This document shows positions 57,405-64,000 of a DNA stretch of 64,000 bases, piece by piece; the stretch's first letter is position 1; every line of letters starts with the position of its first letter. The position numbers and the translations under genes are program-made. The notes under the pieces are model-generated. The model saw only the letters and a list, made by a program, of their open reading frames with translations, made no database searches and was not told the DNA's origin. The DNA lies in the NCBI RefSeq assembly GCF_017603965.1, contig NZ_CP071955.1:3162001-3226000 (forward strand). Reading direction: 5' to 3'. This DNA is from Xanthomonas fragariae (GTDB lineage Bacteria > Pseudomonadota > Gammaproteobacteria > Xanthomonadales > Xanthomonadaceae).

Positions 57405-57472
57405 TTTTATTATCGATTCACGCCATTGCGCCGTGCCGCCTGCATGCTCCGCGCACCATTGGGGAGTTCCAC

Positions 57473-59119
57473 TTGCGCCTGCTACCGCTCGCCACCGCCC
57501 TCACGCTGGCCGTCGCCATGGGTGTGGCACCTGCGCAAGAAAGCCGCCTGCCCGATATCGGCTCCTCGGCCGGCGAGTTGCTGACCCCGGCGCGCCAGGC
57601 CGAGTACGGCAAGATGATGCTGGCCGAGTTGCGCAACTACGACTACGTGCTGGACGACCCGCTGATCACCGATTGGCTGCAGACCATGGGCACCCGGCTG
57701 GGCGCCAACAGCGACCAACCGCAGCAGCCGTTTACGTTTTTCATGCTGCGCGACCGCCAGATCAATGCGTTCGCCACTCTGGGCGGCTATGTCGCGGTCA
57801 ATGCGGGGATGGTATTGACCGCCGAGCGCGAGGACGAAGTGGCCGCGGTGCTGTCGCACGAAATCGCCCACGTCACCCAACAGCACGTGCTGCGCGGGGT
57901 GGAGCGGGCGCAGCGCGACCGAATTCCGATCCTGCTCGGCATGCTGGCAGCGGTGGTCGCGGCGCAACAGGCCGGGGGCAATTCCAAGGGCGACGCCACC
58001 ATGGCCACCATCACCAGTGCGATGGGGCTGATGCAGCAGCGGCAGATCGACTACACCCGCTCCAACGAATCCGAAGCCGACCGGCTAGGCATCCGCACGC
58101 TGGTGCGCAGCGGCTACGACGTAGATGCGATGGCCGGATTCTTCGAGCGCATGTCGGTGGCGATGCGCGCCAACGAAGGCGGCGACAGCGCGCCGGACTT
58201 CCTGCAGACCCACCCGGTCACCAGCAACCGCATCAGCGAGGCCAAGGCGCACGCCGAGCAGATGAAAAAGAACACCGTGGTAGTGACTACTTCGGTGCCG
58301 GGCGGGACCCGTCAGGAACGCGTGGACCCCGCCAACCCGTCGCTGTCCGAGCTGCTCAGCCCTAACGGCAATGCGCTGCTTCCGTATGCGCTGCGGCTGC
58401 CGGTGGATGCGCTCAGCCGGAGCGGCGATCAGCAGGGCTTCGACTGGGCCAAGGAGCGCCTGCGTGTTCTTAGCGCGACCACGCCGGATGCAGCCATTGG
58501 CGAATACGAAAACCTGCGTCGCAGTGCCAAGCAGGGGCTGACCGATGCGCAGCGCTACGGGCTGGCACTGGCGCGGCTGCGTAACAGCGGTGGCCGGCCG
58601 GGCGAACCGCTGGCCGAGCTGGCCAGCTTGCTCAAAGCGCATCCGGATAACGCATGGCTGGCGCTGGGCCTGAGTGAGGCGCAGGCGCGCGCCGGCCAGC
58701 GCGAGGTGGCCAATGCGCGCTTCGACGCGCTACTCAAGCAATTGCCGAACAATCGCGCAGTGGCGTTGACCTACGCTAGTGCACTCAATGAACAGGCCGG
58801 CAAGGAATCCGGCCAGCGCGCGCGCCAGGTACTGGAGCCGCTGCTGCACCGCAATAGCGAAGACCCGTTGCTGCAGCAGACCTATGCCCGCGCCTGCGAG
58901 CTGTCCGACGACTATCTGCGCGCCAGCGAGGCGTATGCGGAATCAGCGTATTTGAACGGTCGCCCCGAGCAGGCTTTGATCCAGCTAGAAGCGCTGAAAA
59001 AGAAAGATCTCGACTATGTGACACGGGCACGTGTGGATGCGCGCATTGCAGCGATTACCCCGACTGTGCTGGAGCTGCGTCGCCAAGGGATCCGCGACCC
59101 GGATTTGTCGACGCGCTAA
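57473..59119 (+). CDS. BepA/YfgC-type M48 metalloprotease with TPR domain
   Basis: 548 residues from a TTG start with GGGGAG nearby. Signal peptide (MRLLPLATALTLAVAMGVAP AQ). M48 domain with the zinc motif LSHEIAHVTQQHVL and the third ligand in RSNESEADRLGIR. A C-terminal half of TPR repeats follows (for example HPDNAWLALGLSEAQARAGQ). Periplasmic protease that in E. coli (BepA) assists or degrades stalled outer-membrane proteins such as LptD. Domain order and length match. Confidence 0.92.
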   Translation: MRLLPLATALTLAVAMGVAPAQESRLPDIGSSAGELLTPARQAEYGKMMLAELRNYDYVLDDPLITDWLQTMGTRLGANSDQPQQPFTFFMLRDRQINAFATLGGYVAVNAGMVLTAEREDEVAAVLSHEIAHVTQQHVLRGVERAQRDRIPILLGMLAAVVAAQQAGGNSKGDATMATITSAMGLMQQRQIDYTRSNESEADRLGIRTLVRSGYDVDAMAGFFERMSVAMRANEGGDSAPDFLQTHPVTSNRISEAKAHAEQMKKNTVVVTTSVPGGTRQERVDPANPSLSELLSPNGNALLPYALRLPVDALSRSGDQQGFDWAKERLRVLSATTPDAAIGEYENLRRSAKQGLTDAQRYGLALARLRNSGGRPGEPLAELASLLKAHPDNAWLALGLSEAQARAGQREVANARFDALLKQLPNNRAVALTYASALNEQAGKESGQRARQVLEPLLHRNSEDPLLQQTYARACELSDDYLRASEAYAESAYLNGRPEQALIQLEALKKKDLDYVTRARVDARIAAITPTVLELRRQGIRDPDLSTR

Positions 59120-59239
59120 TGCCCGCGACGCGCTGTGCTATGTCAGGTCTTTCCAGTGCAAATAGAACGCTGCATGTACTGGTTGAGCGCGGCATAGCCC
59201 GCTTCGTAACGCCTCGATCCATATGGCATGCGCCCGGAA

Positions 59240-59257
59240 TGTCACATTATAGTCACA
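59240..59257 (+). promoter_or_regulatory. Pho-box-like PhoB site upstream of phoB
   Basis: TGTCACATTATAGTCACA resembles the direct-repeat PhoB box (CTGTCAT-n4-CTGTCAT): TGTCACA, TTAT, AGTCACA. It lies 49 bp before the phoB start, as expected for autoregulation. Confidence 0.65.
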
Positions 59258-59305
59258 AAACAGTAGTCTACTGACGATCAATCAAAGCCAGACGGTAAGC
59301 CCCGC

Positions 59306-59995
59306 GTGCAAAAACGCATTCTGATCGTCGATGACGAACCCGCGATCCGCGACATGGTGGCGTTCGCGCTGCGCAAGGGCGAGTTCGAACCCATCCATGC
59401 CGGCGACGCCCGCGAGGCGCAGACCGCCATCGCCGACCGCGTGCCGGATCTGATCCTGCTGGACTGGATGTTGCCAGGCACCAGCGGGCTGGACCTTGCA
59501 CGCCGCTGGCGCAAAGAGCAGCTGACCCGCGAGATTCCGATCATCATGCTGACTGCACGCGGCGAAGAGAACGACCGCGTCGGTGGCCTGGAAGCCGGCG
59601 TCGACGATTACGTTGTTAAGCCGTTCTCAGCGCGTGAGTTGCTGGCACGTATCCGTGCGGTGATGCGCCGTACCCGCGAAGACGACGAAGACGGCAGCGT
59701 GGCGGTGGGTCGGCTGCGCATCGATGGCGCTGCGCATCGGGTGTTCGCTGGCGATGCGCCAGTGCCGATCGGCCCAACCGAATACCGCTTGCTGCACTTC
59801 TTCATGACCCATCCGGAGCGCGTGTATACGCGCACCCAGCTGCTGGATCATGTCTGGGGTGGCAGCGTGTATGTGGAGGAGCGCACCATCGACGTGCATA
59901 TCCGCCGCCTGCGCAAGACGCTGGAACCGTTCGGCCTGGAAAACATGGTGCAGACTGTGCGTGGCTCGGGCTATCGTTTTTCTTCGGCAACCTAG
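59306..59995 (+). CDS. phoB: PhoB, phosphate regulon response regulator
   Basis: 229 residues from a GTG start. Receiver with D9/D10 (ILIVDDEPAIRD), phospho-acceptor D53 (LILLDWMLPGTSGLDLA) and Lys in DYVVKPFSARELLARIRAVM. Winged-helix DNA-binding domain (IGPTEYRLLHFFMTHPERVY, HVWGGSVYVEERTIDVHIRR, VRGSGYRF). Activates Pho-box promoters when phosphate is scarce. phoR follows after 75 bp. Confidence 0.96.
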   Translation: MQKRILIVDDEPAIRDMVAFALRKGEFEPIHAGDAREAQTAIADRVPDLILLDWMLPGTSGLDLARRWRKEQLTREIPIIMLTARGEENDRVGGLEAGVDDYVVKPFSARELLARIRAVMRRTREDDEDGSVAVGRLRIDGAAHRVFAGDAPVPIGPTEYRLLHFFMTHPERVYTRTQLLDHVWGGSVYVEERTIDVHIRRLRKTLEPFGLENMVQTVRGSGYRFSSAT

Positions 59996-60070
59996 TACGT
60001 GCCGCAAAGCCGGCCCGGCCGCAGGTTGGCCAGGTCGCATGCTACATGACGCTTCGTGGTAACGCCTTCC

Positions 60071-61399
60071 ATGCCCCAACACATCCGTTCCGCCTGGCTC
60101 AAGACGCTTGGCACCCTTGCGCTGTTGTTGGGCGCTGCCGTGCTGGCGGGCGTGCTGATCGGGCACGTATGGATGGCGATGACGCTCACCGCATCAGGTG
60201 TGCTGGCCTGGCATTACTGGCGGCTGCGTCAGGTGCTGCGCCGCCTGACTGCACGTCAGCGTGCCGAGCCGGCGGCCGGTGTCGGCGCCTGGAACGAACT
60301 GGACCGGTTGCTGTATCGCAGCCAAGCCGAAATGCGCGGGCGCAAGCGCCGCCTGGTCGACATGTTGCGTACCTATCGCGCCGCCGCACAGGCGTTGCCC
60401 GACGCGGTGGTGGTGGTGGATCGCAACAGCCAGCATGTGCAGTGGTTCAACAAGGCCGCCGGTGGATTGCTCGGTCTGCATCATCCCGGCGACATGGGCG
60501 TGTCGGTGGTGGAGCGGCTGCAGCCGTTACCACTAGCGCATTGGCTGGCGGCCGGTCGAAATGCCGAGCCAATGCTCGATGCCGCCTCGCCGGTCGACCC
60601 GGATCTGCGCCTGAATCTGCGCCTGATCCCCTACTCCGACGATTACTGGCTGTTGGTGGCGCGCGATGTCAGCAAGCTGCTGCGGCTGGAACAGGTGCGC
60701 CGCGACTTCGTGGCCAACGTCTCCCACGAACTGCGTACGCCGCTGACAGTGGTGCACGGCTATCTGGACATGCTCGATCCGGAAGACTTCCCCGATTCGG
60801 GTCCTATGCTGGCGGAGATGCGCAAGCAATCGCAGCGCATGGCGCAGCTGGTCGAAGATCTATTGACGCTGTCGCGACTGGAATCTCAGGAAGAACTGGG
60901 CGAAGAACACGTGGCGATGGCGCCGATGCTCTCGACCTTGCGTCGCGAGGCCCAGGCACACAGCCAGGGCCGTCACACGGTGGAGGTGTTCGATGAGGCC
61001 GGCGTGGACCTGCTCGGCTCCAACAAGGAATTGCACAGCGCGTTTTCCAATCTTGTCACCAACGCGGTGCGCTATACGCCCTGCGGCGGCACGGTGACGA
61101 TCCGTTTTGTGTGCGAAGGCGATGGCGCGGCACTGGCAGTGCGCGACACCGGCTACGGCATTCCCGCCTCGCATCTGCCGCGCATCACCGAACGCTTTTA
61201 TCGCGTATCCAGCAGCCGCTCACGCGAGAGCGGCGGCACCGGACTTGGCTTATCGATCGTCAAGCATATCCTGGGGCTGCATCAGGCGCGTCTGGAGATC
61301 GAAAGCGAAGTGGGGCGCGGCAGCGAATTCTCGTGTCACTTCGTAGCTGCACGCGTGGTGCAGCGCGAGCAGTCACTGCCACTGACACGCTCGGCGTGA
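60071..61399 (+). CDS. phoR: PhoR, phosphate regulon sensor histidine kinase
   Basis: 442 residues from ATG 60071 (a GTG at 60056 is also in frame). Two membrane segments near the N-terminus (about 11-45) without a real periplasmic loop, as in PhoR. A PAS domain follows (ALPDAVVVVDRNSQHVQWFN), then the H-box FVANVSHELRTPLTVVHGYL, N-box NLVTNAVRYTP, and G-boxes VRDTGYGIP and GGTGLGLSIVKHIL. Phosphorylates PhoB under phosphate limitation. A MITE lies directly after its stop. Confidence 0.96.
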   Translation: MPQHIRSAWLKTLGTLALLLGAAVLAGVLIGHVWMAMTLTASGVLAWHYWRLRQVLRRLTARQRAEPAAGVGAWNELDRLLYRSQAEMRGRKRRLVDMLRTYRAAAQALPDAVVVVDRNSQHVQWFNKAAGGLLGLHHPGDMGVSVVERLQPLPLAHWLAAGRNAEPMLDAASPVDPDLRLNLRLIPYSDDYWLLVARDVSKLLRLEQVRRDFVANVSHELRTPLTVVHGYLDMLDPEDFPDSGPMLAEMRKQSQRMAQLVEDLLTLSRLESQEELGEEHVAMAPMLSTLRREAQAHSQGRHTVEVFDEAGVDLLGSNKELHSAFSNLVTNAVRYTPCGGTVTIRFVCEGDGAALAVRDTGYGIPASHLPRITERFYRVSSSRSRESGGTGLGLSIVKHILGLHQARLEIESEVGRGSEFSCHFVAARVVQREQSLPLTRSA

Positions 61400-61409
61400 T
61401 ATGTAGTAA

Positions 61410-61553
61410 GAGCGACTAACAAAACTACTGCGCCGCCAGGCGGGCGCGGCCGGTGCTCGGAATCGGCATGTACCACGCGTACACTCCGGTTGCTGCGCGC
61501 CGTCCGCGTCCGCACCCACCTGACGACTGCTCGCTACGTTTTGTTAGCCGCTC
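61410..61553. mobile_element. MITE-like element copy 6 (intact) between phoR and ppk
   Basis: 144 bp, left end GAGCGACTAACAAAAC, right end GTTTTGTTAGCCGCTC, TAA on both sides (61407-61409, 61554-61556). The core is almost identical to copy 4 (GGTGCTCGGAATCGGCATGT, CTGACGACTGCTCGCTACG). It begins 10 bp after the phoR stop and ends 97 bp before ppk, so it is transcribed with them. The open frame reading VLGIGMYHAYTPVAARR through it is a spurious extension of ppk. Confidence 0.92.
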
Positions 61554-61650
61554 TAAGTGCGCGCCGCGGTGCGATGCGCCCGCACAACGCGCGCTGCATT
61601 GCCTACGCTGCATGTCGTGCGCAGTAACCACGCACACTATCTCCGTCTTG

Positions 61651-63765
61651 ATGACCGACTCCATGGGCCACGCCAAACACTTGCACGACGTCACACCGTC
61701 CGAAGACATCGCCACCGATCCGTTGCGCGATCCGGCGTTCTACATCAATCGTGAGCTGTCGCAACTGGACTTCAATTTTCGAGTGCTGGCGCAAGCGCTG
61801 GATGAGCAGGTGCCGTTGCTGGAACGGCTGCGTTTCCTGTGCATTTCCTGCACCAACCTGGACGAGTTCTTCGAGATCCGTGCGGCCACCGTGCGGCATG
61901 CGCAGGAGTTCGGTCTGCCACCCGCACCGGATGGATTGAGCCCGACGGCCATTCTCAACGCCGTACATGATCGTGCGGCAAAGTTGGTCGAGCAGCAGTA
62001 TCACGCGTGGAACGAAGTGCTGCGCCCAGCGATGGAGTCGGCAGGCGTGGCGGTACTCAGCCGCACGGTGTGGAATTCGCGCCAGAAGCGTTGGCTGCGT
62101 GCGTACTTTCGCAACGAGATCATGCCGGTGCTGTCGCCTTTGGGTCTGGACCCGGCGCATCCGTTCCCGAAGATTCTCAACAAGACGTTGAACATTGTGG
62201 TGGTGCTGGAAGGCCAGGACGCATTTGGTCGCGCCGGCCACCTGGCCATCGTGCGCGCGCCGCGGTCGTTGCCGCGCATTATCCAATTGCCGGCGAGTTT
62301 GTCGCCGGACGGAACGCAGAGCTTCGTGTTCCTGTCTTCGGTGCTGTCCGAATTTATCGACGAATTGTTCCCGGGCATGCATGTCAAGGGCTCTTACCAG
62401 TTCCGTGTCACCCGCAATTCCGAACTGGTGGTGGACGAGGAAGAAGTCGAAAATCTTGCACTGGCCTTGCGCGACGAATTGGTCACGCGTGGCTACCGGC
62501 CGGCGGTGCGTCTGGAGATCGCGCATGATTGCCCGGCGCCGATCATGCGTACCTTGCTGCAGAATTTCGGGCTGAACGAAAACGCCATGTACCGCATCGT
62601 CGGGCCGGTCAATCTGAGCCGCGTCACCCAGGTCTACGACATGGTGCAGCGCCCCGAACTCAAGTATCCCTCGTTCAATCCGCGCACCCTGCGCGACAGC
62701 GAAGGCATCTTCGAGATCGTCAGCAAGGGCGATGTCATGCTGCATCATCCTTTCGATGCCTTCACTACGGTGCTGGACTTAATCCGCCAGGCCGCGATCG
62801 ACCCGAACGTGCTCGCAATCAAGCAGACGCTTTACCGCACCGGCAAGGATTCTCTGATTGTCGATGCGTTGATCCTGGCCGCGCGCAACGGCAAGGATGT
62901 CACCGTGGTGGTGGAACTGCGCGCGCGTTTCGACGAAGAAGCCAACCTGGGCCTGGCCGACAAATTGCAGGAAGCCGGCGTGCAAGTGGTCTACGGCGTC
63001 GTTGGCTTCAAGACCCACGCCAAGATGCTGCTGATCGTGCGGCGCGAGGGGCGCAAGCTCAAACGCTATGTGCATCTGGGCACCGGCAACTACCACAGCG
63101 GCACCGCGCGCCTCTATACCGACATCAGCCTGATCACCGCGGATGTGGAAATCGGCAACGACGTGCATATGCTGTTCCAGCAATTGTCCGGGCTTGCACC
63201 GCGCATGAAGCTGGAACAGTTGCTGCAATCGCCGTTTACACTGCATGCCGGCGTGCTGAAACGGATCGAACGCGAAACCCGGCTGGCACGCAATGGTCGC
63301 CCCGGTCGCATCATCGCCAAGATGAACGCGCTCAACGAACCGCAGGTAGTGCGCGCGCTGTACACGGCCTCGCAAGCGGGCGTGCAGATCGACCTGATCG
63401 TGCGCGGCGCCTGCACGCTGCGGCCGGGCGTGCCGGGCGTTTCCGACAACATCCGCGTGCGGTCGATCGTGGGGCGTTTTTTGGAACATAGTCGCGTGTA
63501 CTGGTTCGGCAACGATGGCGCGGCAGAACTGTATTGCGCCAGCGCCGACTGGCTGGAACGCAACCTGCTGCGGCGTGTGGAAACCTGCTTCCCGATCCTG
63601 GACCCGGACCTGGCCAAGCGCGCCTACCGCGAAGTGCTACAGAACTATTTGGACGACAACGTCAGCGCCTGGGAGCTGGATGCCGAGGGCGTGTACCACA
63701 AGCGCACACCGGGTCCGGGCGAGCCAGCGCATTCGGCGCAGATGATCTTGCTCGATCGGCTCTGA
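61651..63765 (+). CDS. ppk: Polyphosphate kinase 1
   Basis: 704 residues from ATG 61651 (a second ATG at 61663 is possible). Polymerises ATP gamma-phosphate into polyphosphate. N-terminal FYINRELSQLDFNFRVLAQA. Head domain SCTNLDEFFEIRAATVRHAQ. Catalytic domains with VDALILAARNGKDVTVVVEL, the phospho-His in VGFKTHAKMLLIVRREGR, YVHLGTGNYHSGTARLYTDI, and the second His in RFLEHSRVYWFGN. Length is typical. The reading frame is open to 61453 but only through the MITE. Followed by ppx, the polyphosphate-degrading enzyme. Confidence 0.96.
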   Translation: MTDSMGHAKHLHDVTPSEDIATDPLRDPAFYINRELSQLDFNFRVLAQALDEQVPLLERLRFLCISCTNLDEFFEIRAATVRHAQEFGLPPAPDGLSPTAILNAVHDRAAKLVEQQYHAWNEVLRPAMESAGVAVLSRTVWNSRQKRWLRAYFRNEIMPVLSPLGLDPAHPFPKILNKTLNIVVVLEGQDAFGRAGHLAIVRAPRSLPRIIQLPASLSPDGTQSFVFLSSVLSEFIDELFPGMHVKGSYQFRVTRNSELVVDEEEVENLALALRDELVTRGYRPAVRLEIAHDCPAPIMRTLLQNFGLNENAMYRIVGPVNLSRVTQVYDMVQRPELKYPSFNPRTLRDSEGIFEIVSKGDVMLHHPFDAFTTVLDLIRQAAIDPNVLAIKQTLYRTGKDSLIVDALILAARNGKDVTVVVELRARFDEEANLGLADKLQEAGVQVVYGVVGFKTHAKMLLIVRREGRKLKRYVHLGTGNYHSGTARLYTDISLITADVEIGNDVHMLFQQLSGLAPRMKLEQLLQSPFTLHAGVLKRIERETRLARNGRPGRIIAKMNALNEPQVVRALYTASQAGVQIDLIVRGACTLRPGVPGVSDNIRVRSIVGRFLEHSRVYWFGNDGAAELYCASADWLERNLLRRVETCFPILDPDLAKRAYREVLQNYLDDNVSAWELDAEGVYHKRTPGPGEPAHSAQMILLDRL

Positions 63766-63769
63766 AACC

Positions 63770-63880
63770 GGCTGAGAAAACTAACGAGCGTCAGGTTAGG
63801 TACGCAAGCGCGTTTGGAACCGTAGTGGACGAGTGCTACATGCGACACCCAGCAGCGGACGGCCCCCTTGATGGCGAATG
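63770..63880. mobile_element. MITE-like element copy 7 (very degraded)
   Basis: Between ppk and ppx. CTAACGAGCGTCAGGTTAGG, GGAACCGTAGTGGACGAGTG and CTACATGCG align piecewise with GTAGCGAGCAGTCGTCAGGT..., GAACCGCAGTGTACGCGTGG and TACATGCCG of the intact copies in reverse orientation. Terminal repeats are not preserved. Tentative. Confidence 0.45.
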
Positions 63881-63940
63881 CCATCGCTTTGATAGCCTCT
63901 CACGGGGCAACGGCCCATCGGCTACCATGCGGCCATGCTA

Positions 63941-64000
63941 ATGCCCTCCCCCACGATACCGCCCGTGCGCGATGGCGATTTTCTTGCCGCCATCGACTTA
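63941..64000 (+). CDS. ppx: Exopolyphosphatase, N-terminal start (runs off the window)
   Basis: Only 20 codons are visible, MPSPTIPPVRDGDFLAAIDL, which fits the start of the Ppx/GppA ASKHA fold (DFLAAIDLGSNSFH). An ATG two codons earlier (63935) is also possible. Position after ppk supports the call. Confidence 0.8.
   Translation, partial: MPSPTIPPVRDGDFLAAIDL

Noticed and set aside
61453..61650. N-terminal extension of ppk and similar frames at 46318 and 9733
   Set aside because: The reading VLGIGMYHAYTP...PPDDCSLRFVSRS is a translation of the MITE core, repeated at each copy, and not a protein.

Overview
The window is a chromosomal segment of a Xanthomonas-like gammaproteobacterium. This is inferred from high-GC housekeeping genes with Xanthomonas-type neighbourhoods (pilG-H-I-J-chpA next to gshB-tonB, pqqABCDE beside relA, phoB-phoR-ppk-ppx) and from the mix of insertion sequences. 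The heavy IS load with nested insertions and many remnants would fit X. oryzae, but the species is an inference.

Left arm (1-37800), mostly core genome. The type IV pilus chemosensory cluster runs on the minus strand (pilG, pilH, pilI, pilJ, partial chpA). Opposite it are gshB and a tonB-like gene. Then come tsaB, a YoaA/DinG-like helicase, a TPR-like lipoprotein with mrcB (PBP1B), a GT2+GT4 glycosyltransferase, a TPR-rich membrane protein, relA, the tightly overlapping pqqABCDE operon, a frameshifted conserved small gene, a PqaA-like secreted protein with TonB-receptor debris, hrpA, dps, recQ, a secreted hypothetical, a stand-alone receiver protein and a 36-residue membrane peptide.

Middle (38000-53600), accessory. 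An IS5-family element (ends at 38016 and 46259) is split by two near-identical IS481-family copies that bracket a 5.4-kb lower-GC segment. That segment carries a secreted N-acetylmuramoyl-L-alanine amidase and a small downstream ORF, and three further ISs have broken both genes. The restored amidase is 510 residues and exactly in frame. A second debris zone lies between two tRNA-Lys genes (49674-53685). It holds an integrase-like fragment, IS30 and IS66 remnants, an intact low-GC gene for a permuted NlpC/P60-like cysteine hydrolase that could be a secreted effector, another IS5-family element and a decayed gene.

Right arm (53600-64000), core genome again. It has a Pro-Arg-His-Lys tRNA operon, a Bax-inhibitor-1 protein, NAD-type isocitrate/isopropylmalate dehydrogenase, a glutaredoxin/AhpD-like pair, a BepA-type M48 protease, phoB (with a Pho-box-like sequence upstream), phoR, ppk and the start of ppx.

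A family of about 142-bp MITE-like elements (seven recognisable copies, four degraded) is spread through the window. Their terminal inverted repeats and TNA target duplications match those of the two 866-880-bp IS5-family elements here, which suggests cross-mobilisation. One intact copy lies between phoR and ppk.
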